This document shows positions 33,588 to 44,875 of a DNA stretch of 64,000 bases, piece after piece. How positions within the stretch are numbered: the first letter of the stretch is position 1; the number at the start of each line of letters is the position of its first letter. Where the stretch lies: contig JBCAQO010000006.1 in NCBI GenBank assembly GCA_039111635.1, positions 2,852,001 to 2,916,000 of the forward strand, given 5' to 3'. The translations under genes were made by a program, and so were the position numbers. Below the pieces are notes generated by a model. That model was not told the DNA's origin. It did not search any database and saw nothing but the letters and a program-made list of their open reading frames with translations. This stretch comes from Heterobasidion occidentale. Its lineage: Eukaryota > Basidiomycota > Agaricomycetes > Russulales > Bondarzewiaceae.

Positions 33588-35740
33588 ATGGAATCGAGTT
33601 CTTCTTCTCGCTCGGACACTCGCTCGGACACTCACTCATCCGGATCGGCTGGAACCCTTCAACGCGGAAAGGCATGTCTCAACTGCAGGTGTGCATCCAA
33701 TAGTTGATCGAGAAACTATTGACTGACTTGCAACTCACAGAAGACGCAAGATGGTATGTTGTTCCCTTCTTCGGTTGGTGCTTAATCAATAAATCCCCCG
33801 ACGATCAGAAATGTGACGGAATCCGCCCCATATGCGGCCCCTGCGGGCGCTCTAACAGACCTGATGACTGCGAGTACACAGATGGTCAAGGCCAAAGCCG
33901 AACACAGATCTTGGAGGAAAATATCGCAATATTGGAGGCGCGAATCAGGAACTAGAGAATCCCGACACCACACCAGCATCAGTTACCCTATATGATCCTC
34001 ATTCGGCCTACTACAGCCGGCATTCCTCGCCTTCTGCTGGAATATCTCTTCATTCGCCTGGTGCCTCACACTCACCTGGACAATCTACGCCCGCGATCGG
34101 TATGTGTTAGAGTCATTATCGATGGCAAATCATCGACCGTTGAACTGCATAGGGGCATACCACTAATGCCATGATCCAAGGCACTTGGTTGCCAGCCGAT
34201 GATCCTCCGTTGCACGTCCTACAGAACCTGTGAGTACCCAGGGTATGGTTCTATTGGCGCTGAATCTTATGAATTTATATCTAGATTGGACATATTTCAC
34301 CAACATGCACCTCAAGTAGGGTGGTTCTTAAATGACACCCGCTTCCGCCATGCCGCCTTGCTACCATATGGTAATATAAACCGCCCCCTACCTGCACTTC
34401 TGAGTGTCGTCTATCTTTGGGGCACCTTTTTTGCTCGTCTGACTTCGAATAACGAACTTCCGAATGAGCAACTGCTTCTTTCTCGCGCTAGGACACAGAT
34501 AGGCCACTCGATGCCTAGCATGCCCTCGCATCGAATCCTACAGACGATACAGACGTATATTCTTCTTGCTACATATCTCTTCGTCACTGGTAATTACCTG
34601 GAAGGTCGACAATACTGCAATTTTGCGGCATCCCTTGTTATGTCCTGCGGACTGCAGAAAATTAGGACTGAACAGCTCGATCGAGGTTTTTCAACCTCCA
34701 TTGACGCAATCGACCTCACACTGCCCGAACCGCACGATCAGATCGAGGAGGGTGAACGCATCAACGCGTTCTGGACAACTTTCTCGATGGATCGGTGCTG
34801 GGCTATCGCTCTTCAAACTCCTACGATCATTTCAGACAACGACGTCTACGGCGCGCAAATAGACACGCCCTGGCCTTTGGAGATGGAGACGTACGAAAGG
34901 GTATGTCATCCTGCCCCGTTCACTGTCTGAATCTCAACGTCTTCGCGAATGACAGGGTCAAATATATCCCAATCTTCGGACAAGTGGCACGCTACGTAAC
35001 TTCCTAAGTGGAATCAATACCGGTTGGCCTTGGGAAGCCCAGTCATGGCTGGCCCAAACAAGTAAAGCATCGGCGTTGTTCGAACGAGCAACGCGTCTGG
35101 CACGTTTGGCGACTTGGCCACACCATCCGGCTCCCCCACGTCGTGATAGAACCTGACTTCTCATCATCAGGAATACCAGATATCAATTCGTTCTACGCGG
35201 AGTTCTTGGCCTTAGATCAGCGTATTGATGACTTCAAATCACAGCTCTACCCTTTGGTGGCCCTGGACCAGGTTCCGTCTATCATGACGCGTTGTTCGCA
35301 CATGGTCCACTGTTTAGCGCATGGGGCGACGATACAGTTACACGCTGCGTTCGCGCTCCAAAATCCTGCTTCCCACAACAAGTGTCTTGCAGCAGGCACG
35401 GCGATCGTACAAGCGAACTCGGATGCCAGAGTATACGAATGGCCGTTCATGAATCCTGTCGTCGGGGTAAGTGGGCGATATTCGACCTTCCACATGACAT
35501 GTTGCCAATCAACCTTTTCAATTGCAGGTCGTTTGGGGTGCGGCTTGCAAGCTCTTCGTGAATGAGATAGCATCGCTGCATTCTTTCCACGTTGACCCCA
35601 CAACTATTCCGCCTGATCACGAGAGGAGCATCAAGGACTCGTTGGGTAGGCTTCAAGCGACCCTTGCTGTTTTCGCGCCGACGAGCGCACTTATGAGTAG
35701 GCATTCTAATCCTGCACTGGATCTCGCAAGGGAGGCCTAA
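33588..35740 (+). CDS. Zn(II)2Cys6 transcription factor 2, one apparent frameshift
   Basis: The zinc cluster is spread over three exons: 33588-33688 (KACLNCR), a 13-nt microexon 33741-33753 (RRKM) and exon 3 from 33809 (KCDGIRPICGPCGRS, DDCEYTD). A coiled-coil-like linker ILEENIAILEARIR follows; there the frame slips at the GG doublet 33948-33949, and one more G gives RELENPDTTPASV. Further exons: 34181-34229, 34285-34900, 34956 onward, and 35528-35740. The middle region (LDIFHQHAPQVGWFL, YLEGRQYCNFAASLVMSCGL, RINAFWTTFSMDRCWAIAL) is the fungal-specific transcription factor domain. At 35140-35170 either a 31-nt intron or another indel is needed to join ARLATWPHH to PDINSFYAEFLALDQRID. Total about 587 residues. 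Targets unknown. Confidence 0.85.
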
Positions 35741-36325
35741 TTCCTTTTTGATCTAGATTATCAATTAGACAAGGTACAACAAATAAGCGGATCGCTTTAA
35801 TACAATCCTTACTATAATCGGCGGGGACATCTCAGATTTCTGCATAGATCCCAGAGAGCTGTGTTACGAACGACGACTTACGTCTCTCTAGTTACAGTAT
35901 ACAGCTTCAGCATAGTACACATAGACACTTAGATAAATGAATGATGCAATAATCTTGTTCCACAATGATGCGGCTGCAATTGACGCGTCGAAGCGCTCGG
36001 AAGCGGACGTCGTAAGGTTCTTTGGAGCACTCAGGGACTGCACACACACACCGAACCAAACACGATCAACGTGAGGCGACGCGTCGAGAATTGGATCACG
36101 TGCGTGCGACGCGTGCAAACCGAACTCAGCCACTTCGAATTTGAGGCAGTCTCGCTGGACTCGTTGCGCTCGCTTCTCTCTCCCTCTTTTCGCCAGCGGA
36201 CATCGTTCTCTCCCTCTTGACGACCTCTCACGTCCATCACGCACACTGCTGCAGTACATATTTCTTGATTCTGCTGTCGATATCCTTCATTCCCGAGCGA
36301 TACCCCTTCTGTTGTCAAGACCATC
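35741..36325. other. Intergenic, promoter of NIMA-type kinase
   Basis: About 585 bp. C/T-rich from 36150 to 36330 just before the kinase start. No gene or repeat supported. Confidence 0.5.
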
Positions 36326-39142
36326 ATGTCCTCATTCTTGGACTTGTACGAACCACTAGACATCATCGGAAACGGGTCCTTTGGTATCATTAGAAAAGTG
36401 CGGCGGAAATCAGATGGCGCGGTAAGTCTGGCTTGCCACCGCCTTTGCCGCCTCGGCTAATGTCTTGGTGGAAGATCCTTGCACGCAAGGAACTCAACTT
36501 TGAGCGGATGAGTGAGAGGGACCGAAAGCAGATTGTTGCGGAAGTGTGCGTTCAATCTATGCTTCTACTCTGATGCTATCTCAATTCTGCTCGTCTGCAG
36601 AAACATCCTCAAGGACCTGAACCATGAACACATCGTTCGCTATCACGATCGTTACGTTGACCGCGACGCTGGCATCCTCTACATTCTCATGGAATACTGC
36701 GGTGGGGGAGATCTGTCTACACTTATAAAACAGTCGCAGAAGCATGGACGACCAATACCCGAAGATACCATCTGGAACTATTTTATGCAAATTCTGCTCG
36801 CCCTGCACCACTGTCATCACCCCAACGGACACTCTCGGTCGGGAAGCAGTGGGTCGGATGGGGAGAATGGGCATCGAAGAGCACAGATTCTCCATCGAGA
36901 TTTGAAGCCTGACAATGGTATGTCCGGCTCCTCGCCTGTTTCCTTACGTCACTGACACCGTGGTCAGTATTTCTGGACGATGCCAACACGGTGAAACTTG
37001 GTGATTTTGGCCTTTCGAAGGCTTTAGCTCAAGCAAGCTTCGCTAACACTTACGTCGGGGTCAGTCTTCTTTCCTCGTGCCGCGCGCCTCATTCTTAATC
37101 CGTGTGCCCCTAGACACCATACTATATGTCTCCGGAGTTGATGCAGGAAAAGGCTTACGACTCTAAGTCAGATATCTGGTCCCTCGGCTGTCTCATTTAT
37201 GAGCTATGTGCACTGAAGCCGCCATTCCACGAGGCAAAGACGCACTCTGAATTGAGTGTCTTCATTAGGTGCGCATGTATTCAATTCTCACTCCCGTCGG
37301 GTCAATGAAACCATGTGGTAGAAATGCGCGCATCCCTCCATTGCCGCGAGGCTACAGTCAAGCACTCTCCGGAGTCATTAAAGCCATGCTCAACCTGAAT
37401 GTAAGAGTTCTCAATATCTTACGCGTGCAACGCTTTGACTCCGCGAAAGCCGGCAATGAGGCCTTCTGCAGCACAGCTACTACAGCACGAACGTCTTGAG
37501 CTCTCTTTCAAAGTCTTCGAGACTCAAAAAATGTATGTTTCATCTCCAGAGAGCGACGCACAACTACAGCGGCTGAGATGTTACCGTCAGGCTCACCGCC
37601 GCAAAATCGCATAAAGTTGCCCTGCAAGAGAGGGAGCGTGATGTGGCCGCGCGGGAGGCGCGATGCGCGACTATTGAATCGAAACATGCAGCGCTAATAG
37701 CACAACGAGATACAGAAATTGCATCGTTACGGGAGCATCTCGCCGAGATGCAGGCGTCGGTGACGGCGCAAATCCATCATGCCATCTCCAAACGCGAAGA
37801 CGAACTGCGTGCTGCTGTGCTTCGTCGGGAAGAGGAGGTGGCGGAAGCTATGCAGAGACGTGAAGAGGAGATAATGGAGGCAGTGCGGAGACGTGAAGCA
37901 GAAGTGGAAGAGGCATGGCGGCGACGAGAAGTGGAGATTCGGGAGGAGTGTGCGAGGGAGATTGAGGAGCAATGGAATGACGAGTGGGAGAAGCTCGAGA
38001 TTATGCGGAAGGAGGTTGAGGAGCGGATGCTGATGATGGAGGATGCACAAAAGCGAGGCGGTAAGCGCAGGCGCAGAATCAATGTCGCCCGCCATCTGAC
38101 CTTTTCATCGCTCCTTAGTCGGCAAGAAGGAGAAGTCGCCGCTGGAGGAAGTCAAGAACATTCTCGCTCCCCTCACACAGCTGACGAAAGAATCACAGCC
38201 CGGCGAACAAACCCCTACTCGCCCGATGTCACGTCGACCGCTTTCCGCCTACGAAACCCCAGTCAATCGCACCGCCGTCAGGTCTAGTTTCCCGCCGCCT
38301 TCCGCGATGAAAGGCGTGATCCTGACGGAGACCGGTGAGCCCCTTGCGACGCCCACCCCAGCGGAGCTCGCCAAATGGTTTGTCGATTCACCGAAGGGCG
38401 GCCTCGGCTTTGCCAAGATCTTTGATTTTGACAAGGACGAGGAGGGGAAGACGAGAGCGACCGCACGCTCAGGTCTCCGTCCAAGTTCGACAGGGCAAAG
38501 TCGCTGCCTGTCGTCGGAATGGGATCGACAGTAGCCCCACAGATGCTGGCCCTTCAGGATGAGAGGAATTTGGCACCTGCCGCGCCCGCGCGGAGAACCT
38601 CTATGATACGGGCATCGACATCGCGTCCCAAGCTCTCCGAGTCAGGACAGTCAGCCGCATCAGCTTCCTCCTCTTCCTCCTCCTCCGCCTCGTCATCATC
38701 GTCGGTCGCTCGCGCACCGGCGCCGTCGGCGCCGCTCACAGCTGCGACGTTAAGCTCCGGCCGTCCGCAGACGAGTCGATCGGCATCAACACCCGCCTCG
38801 CCTCCCGTGTACGACTTTGCGGACGAAGACAACCTGCCGAGCCCGTTCCTCAAGAGGATCGATCGCGAGCGGATGGCGGCGACGGCTGCCGCGAGCGTCG
38901 CCCCCTCCAACAGGACGAGGAGCGCGCCGGCTGCGCCGGTGCGTGGGAAGCGGCAGAGTGGAGGCAATCTGCTTCGGGCCGTCGCCGCAGCGAACAGCAT
39001 CGCCAGCGCGACGGTCAGTCGAACGGCATCGAGCGGCGGGGCGCTGGGGGCGCTCAGGGGCGCATCGGGAGGCTCGACTCTGAACAAGCCCCCGATACGA
39101 CGAACTGGCGACGACGCGCGGAAGATGCTGGCGCGCACATGA
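36326..39142 (+). CDS. NIMA-related Ser/Thr kinase, one apparent frameshift
   Basis: Nine exons (36326-36421, 36475-36545, 36601-36917, 36968-37059, 37114-37268, 37322-37400, 37450-37532, 37591-38060, 38119-39142). The kinase domain fills the first 297 residues: [19 protein letters not shown] (ATP lysine), [44 protein letters not shown], and [20 protein letters not shown]. The YxPLDxIGxGSFG start and CxGGDL hinge mark the NIMA/Nek family, which drives mitotic entry and microtubule functions. Residues about 300-456 form a long Glu/Arg coiled coil ([16 protein letters not shown]), as in NIMA dimerisation regions. The tail is Ser/Ala-rich. Frame slips at the GGGG run 38444-38447; one more G ([11 protein letters not shown]) gives 795 residues ending at 39142. 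Confidence 0.92.
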
Positions 39143-39660
39143 CTCTCAGTGCACCCTGACCCACGGATTCTCTGTTGCATACTTCAACCTGACTTTTTTT
39201 TATTATGCATTTGCATTTGTATATTTATTTGCATTGGCTTATATCCACTGGGTCATAATGGGCATCGTTACATCTAGTACTTCACTATGTAGGGGCTTTG
39301 GGTGTTCGTTCAGACCGATCTTAGGTGCAATGATAATACAGGCTGAGGGCGCGCCGACCATCCATTATGACTGGCGCTGCTCGTATAAGAATAACAGCAA
39401 CCGCAGCCTCTCGAGAATGGGCGCAGTGCAGGCCATACGGGGCGGCGAAAATCACGCGCATCCCGTCCAGAAGGGCGCCCTATCGAGGAAAACAGGACGG
39501 CGGCGAAAACCGCGCATCTATGAGAGGCACATCCGATCTGGAGGACCAGAAGGCGGGGCCCCCGCGGCTCAGCGAACGGTGCGCGAACAGGGGCGCGCGC
39601 CCCGCTCCGAGCCTTCTCGACGGGGGTCAGCCCAGACTGGCTATGTCGTGTTAGATCTGG

Positions 39661-40240
39661 CAGCACAAGCACCTCGATGACGATGCGCCTCCTAAGTAAG
39701 ATTGGGTACACACTGTGCACCGCTTCACATGTGCACTCCATGTGACAGCCTGCTCGGTGATCTACTCGCATTTCGCGCGCATGGCGGGCACGAGTGCAGC
39801 GTCGACGGCGAAAAAGGAGTGCGCACAGCCATGGCGCGCAGCGGATCTAGCAGCGCAAGTCCCTCGACAACGCTCCGCCTCCTGTGAGTACGTATGACCC
39901 GGCCGGACGTGCGCAGCACCGGTCGCGTGCACGCTCTAACGGTGTGACAGCCCGTCCGGCGACCTACTCGCATATCGCGCGCACGAGCACGACCGCAGCA
40001 TCGACGGCAAATTTGACAGCGGTCGAGCCCGAATGGGCGCTGTCGTCTTCATAGTTACGGCAGCATAAGTACCTCAATGACGTCCTGCCTCCTAAGTCTG
40101 GTCGGGTGCACACTGTTCATCGCTCCACATGTTCACTCCACGAGACAGCCCGCTCAGCGATCTCCTCGCATTTCGCACGCATAGATGCGTGTAGGCACGG
40201 GCGCAGCGTCGACGGCAAAAAAGGGGGGGACACAGCCACG
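39661..40240. repeat. Three degenerate tandem units of about 190-210 bp
   Basis: Units begin at 39661, 39851 and 40061 with the shared start CAGC(A/G)(C/T)AAG, then CCTC, GCCTCCT, later GACAGCC, then a shared block around (C/T)TACTCGCAT or TCCTCGCAT, and finally GCA(G)C(A/G)TCGACGGC followed by an A run. Order and spacing of these blocks are conserved while the rest has drifted. Each unit is preceded by a short similar junction (GATCT(G/A)G before units 1 and 2). Non-coding in all frames. Confidence 0.65.
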
Positions 40241-40721
40241 ATAAGTGCGCAGTGGGACTCCGAGACCAGGTCGGAACTCGGAAGGGAGTGTGCGCGGGTG
40301 CCTTTCGAGGCCTCTTCTCTGCCGACTGGGGCAAGAAGTCCGGCCGCGCGCGCCCAAAGGTAGCGGCCACAGGGGAACACAGTCAAGGGCGCACGGACGC
40401 GTGCGAGTCCATCCCTAACGAGCGCGATACCACGATGTTTTCTCTGAGTTATGTTTGGGAATACTTTGGATTCTGGTCTTTGAGGCGCGAAGAGCCGCTA
40501 GTCTGCGACGCACGTGTCTCGACCAGGATCGAGAGCGAGTGATAAGGTCTCCAACCTGGCGGCAAATGGGCGATCTGCTTCCCGACGAATGCACCCATCA
40601 GCGCGTATCGCCCACCTTCGACAGCTATCATACTTATCGCCCAACGGCGCGCGAGAGCGCGGCGGTAGGGCGCAGGAGAAAGGACCGATATACACGCCCC
40701 TTCATTCATTCGCGCAGAAGT

Positions 40722-40771
40722 ACAGAAGAGCACAGAAGAGCACAGAAGGGAACAGAAGAGCACAGAAGAGC
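40722..40771. repeat. 10-bp minisatellite (ACAGAAGAGC)n
   Basis: Five consecutive copies of a 10-bp unit ACAGAAGAGC, the third altered to ACAGAAGGGA, with a degenerate copy at each side. Confidence 0.8.
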
Positions 40772-43543
40772 ATAAGAAGGGGCGAGAAGGGCACGTCCGA
40801 AGACTGTGCTATTCGCGTCCTGCGGGATACCGCGTTACTCGCTTCGGCGCGTCGCGGCGGGGCGGAAATGAAAGCGATCGGGAAAGGGCAAGCCGGTACT
40901 GCATCGCTCCTTGGCCACGGTCGGCGGGCGAAGCAGACACTGATAGAGCCTGCCAATAGAGCCCAATCGAAACGGACGGGATCCCGGTCCCCGCACGCAT
41001 CGCCGCGTGGCGCGACTTTGACTCTGGAACGCTGAACGGCCAGCGGGGCGGGAAGGCTGCCTGGCCGACCCAACGTATTCCTGAGCCCCTATCGGACGCG
41101 CACGCGCGGTCTAGACGGGGGCACAGACGGTAGACGTACAACCCGCGTCACATCAGGCCACAAGACGCATCGGGACTCGGTGCGCGCCGCGTGTGGCGAG
41201 CCTGGAAAGTCAACCGCGCGGTTCGATGCGTCGTCATAGCCAAACGGGCGCGTGCGGACGGGACTCGTGACGCGAGCGCGAGCGCGAACAGAGAGGGGTG
41301 GGCGGAAGGCGAGCGAGCGAACCGAGCGTCACGAACGCCACATCACACGCGTCGCTCGATTTGGCCAGGTGAAGACGCTGATGCGCGCGCGAACGACAGC
41401 CCCGCCGGAGACTACTTAAGTATGGTCAAGCAAGCAAGAGGACATGAGACGCGACTTGTGGGCGCTTCTTGCTGCGAGGCACGATCACGACGTCAGGAGG
41501 GCTACGTCATGCGTGTCCTTCTTTGCTCTGACGAGAAGACAGCGCCGCGTCCTGTGCACATATCATGAATCCAGCTGGGGAGCACACTCCTCGATAGAGC
41601 GCGAAGGGCGGCGTTGCGTGGCAGCGGGTCGTTCTGCGAAGTCCTCCGCCCACCAGAAGATAACGCTGCACGCCGAGCAACAACCCGTCGCACCGACGCA
41701 AGTGTGAGAACGACGGAACGGGGTGACACACACGGCCTAGTCCTAAGCACCACCCCTGTCTCCTCTCCGCGCACACATGACCCTCCGATGTGATGATGCA
41801 CCGCGGCGAGATGACGAAACGGCGCCTCTAGCCTCTAGGCACTCGAAGCCCCGCGTACATGCACTGACGCGACATCGACGTCGACCGTCTCCCACACGTA
41901 AAGCGCCACAAGACCCAGTCGAAGTACGCGAAGCGTAGAAAGAGGACTTCGAGCGCGTTCTGCGACTCGCAAAGGCCGAATCAACGGTTCGATATCAGTA
42001 TCGATAAGATGCGCGCATCACCACGCAGAGGCGCACTGATCGTGCACACCGCGTCGAGGCCCGGCACGCGCGGGGGACAATGGGGATACACAGACGGTGC
42101 GCGACAAAGGGCGCTTTACACGGGTCAGCGCCGATCGGCCAGCGTGATCGGGGTGATGCGGACGGTTTCAGCGTGGAGGTCAAGTCACAAAGCATCCGGC
42201 CCTGCACGCATGTCCGGCGTCCGACGGGACGGAGCGCGGTGGGAGGAGATGAAAGGGAGCGGAGGACGACCCGCGAACGCGGGAGAGCTGAGGGGGGACC
42301 ATGTCGCTGGGTCGCGTGGGATCTGGGGTGCGAGGGAAGGCGACTCGCCGCCGCAGAGGGCTGGGCCTGGATAGAGCTGAGCAGACGGACCACGCTCCAA
42401 GCCTCCGCACAGAGCCCTCGAAACGCACGCACGTCTCAGAGATCTCGCAGCCCGATCGCTGATAGGGATATGCATCGTCCAGACGGACGAACCGCCGATG
42501 GATGGATGGACAGAGAGATAGATACAGTAGAGACTGATCACCATCGAGGAGACCAAGGACCCAGAACGAGAAGCGCAGAAGCGCACCCGTGTGGGGCAGC
42601 ACGGGCAGCCGCTCAAACGCCTTCATGGGCAGAAAATACCAAGGCAACACGAGCGATGCGCGCAGACTCGTAAGCTGCATGTACGATAAGAAAGCAGGTC
42701 GAGTCAAGAGTCAAGTAAAACCCCATGAGTGCGCGCCCGAGCATATATCTCCTCCTGTAGCCCCGGGTCCGAATCGAACTTCGCGCTAGGCAGAGGGACC
42801 ACCGCGCAGCTGCAGGGAACGCGCTCGACGTCATACGGGCAGCATGACGCCCACGCCGAGCCACCTCCGTTCCGACGCCGCTGTTCGATCCAAGCGCGGA
42901 GGGTCCGAGCGGACTGCACGCGAGGGGGAAAAGCATCAAAGGAAGCGCGGACGCCTGACAGGGTCGAGTCGGACGCGACCCGACCGAACGCGCACGTCAC
43001 CGCGAGCGAGCGCGCGCGCCTGCGGACGGTGCGTGGGAGCGACGACGTCAGTGCTGTCCTGTCGGGGGTGCGTCATGGGATCCGCGCTGATGAGACCTGT
43101 GGATGCAGTTGCGAAGGCGGACGTCCGAGCGCGTTGGCCAGCTCGGTGCATGTGGCGCGCGCGAGATCCCGAGAGATTTGACGGGCTGCGCACGCGCATG
43201 CTTTGTTTGAGGAATACGATCTCGGATACGAGAGACTGGGTTTTGCTGGGACACCGTAGGTAGGGCCGAGAGGGTGCATTTGGGTTCGTTGAGACAAAGC
43301 TAAGGGCTCCCGATACCACACTGCGCAGCGCACAACCGACTTGTACACAGGCCTTCGTACGTACAGACAGTATGGCGGTAGACATCCAGCCCGTTTGTGC
43401 GAAACAAGTGTAGGCCATAGCCGAGAGGCTCTGAATACCGACGCATGCATGCGTCGGGTCGGCGTGGGACCCGCGCGAGAGCGAGACGGATCATAAGCTA
43501 TATTCCGAGCGGGATCTGAGGCGAAGTTACTTACTTATAGCGG

Positions 43544-43564
43544 CGTGCGTGCGTGCGTGCGTGC
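43544..43564. repeat. (GCGT)n microsatellite
   Basis: About five tandem copies of the tetranucleotide GCGT within otherwise unique GC-rich sequence. Confidence 0.8.
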
Positions 43565-44608
43565 TGGCAGAGGGCGCCGGAGGATACGTAATGGACAACG
43601 CGCATGCAGCGCGGACGGGGTGCGGCGTGGCAATGCTGATGGACCGGGACTGACTTTCGGAGCGGGGGTCGGAAGGCTGGGGCACGGGAAGGACGTGGGA
43701 CGCCTAAACGGACGATCGAGCACGCTGGGCTGTCACGGAAGCGTGGGGTCGTTTGATAGAGTGCGTGCGGCTAAGCGCGAGAAGTGTGGGGAAGGGACGC
43801 CCCACCGTCATTATTGGACAATGGACAGCTGGCAGCACCCTAGCGGGCGAGCACGTTCGCGGGGTATTAGCAGCTCGGGTGAGCTGGATGGTGCGACACT
43901 TGTGTGTGCTGGGATCTGGGGTGCGAGCTTAGGCAGTGCTTAGGCTGGTACTAGTTGTTTGTTACGATCGGGTGGACGAGCGGAGGTAGAACCAGTCCTG
44001 GGTGCAAAAATAGACGGGTGGAAAGAGACGATCGCGTGATGGAGGATACACTGCGGGCACCTCGTCATCCCAGACGTCACTTGGGTGGCGACGTGCGCGG
44101 AAACAGATGCGGGCCGCGAGGGGCAGGCCAGTGGCACGCCGTGGACCACGGCCGCGCAGCCACCCAGCACGTTGTCTCCTCGCAGGACAACGTCGCAAAG
44201 CAACAGGGAGACGGAGGCATGACACTCGGGGGGTCGAGAATCGGAGACCTTGTCCGTATATGGAAGGTGCCGGACACGGGCGCGTGGCAGGGACGCCGGG
44301 ATCTGCATCCGGGATCGGTTGTCGCCGACGGCAATGTGCGAGAGACAGCCGCGGTCCACAGCCCCTCGGTGTGGCTGGTGTCTCTGGGGACTCAGGTGTC
44401 TTTACAGAGGCAGGGTGCAGAGGGTGCGACTGTGCTGGCGAGGAAGCTGTGCGAGATGAAGGGGAAAACAATGAAAAGAAGAGGGGATTGCATTAAAGAG
44501 AGAGAGGGCGGGGAAATGGCCGCGGAATGAAATTGAGAGGGACGGTCTAGACGCACGGGTGGCTGTCTCTCGGGATTCTGGGGTTGGTCCTGGATGGGCG
44601 CCGAGCTG

Positions 44609-44615
44609 TATAAAT
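44609..44615 (+). promoter_or_regulatory. TATA box of the Ser/Pro-rich gene
   Basis: TATAAAT about 265 bp upstream of the start codon at 44876, followed by a long C/T-rich stretch up to the start, the usual arrangement in fungal promoters. The distance implies a long 5' leader. Confidence 0.4.
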
Positions 44616-44875
44616 CCCCGCTGCCTCTCCCCTCCATTCTGCCCCCTCTCAGCCCGCTCACGACCCCACCGACGGCGACAAGCAGCGCACCCGACGCGCC
44701 CGCCCACATCGCTGCCGACGACCTCCGTTGACGTACACTACCTCCTCCTCCTGCTCTCCTCCTCCTGCCCCGCTTCTCGGCCAGCCTGCCGGAGAAGCCT
44801 AAAGGGAGAGGAACCTCCGCCTCGTGCCCATCACACACGAGCCGGTCTGCTCTTCGAAGCGCACAGCGACTCGCC

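Larger units (their letters stand above)
39143..44875. other. GC-rich gene-poor tract
   Basis: 5.7 kb with no supportable gene. Many long frames exist on both strands simply because stop codons are rare in GC-rich DNA; their translations are Arg/Ala/Pro-rich without motifs and without codon-position bias. Contains the tandem repeats listed separately. Could harbour non-coding RNA or decayed mobile DNA, but I see no direct sign of either. Confidence 0.55.

Noticed and set aside
42745..42805. tRNA-like T-arm on the minus strand (TTCGATT)
   Set aside because: The bases flanking the loop do not pair, and no matching D-arm, anticodon arm or acceptor stem is found.
43955..44530. 191-codon plus-strand frame in the GC-rich tract
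   Set aside because: Opposite strand is open over the same bases and both translations are low-information; long frames are expected by chance at this base composition.
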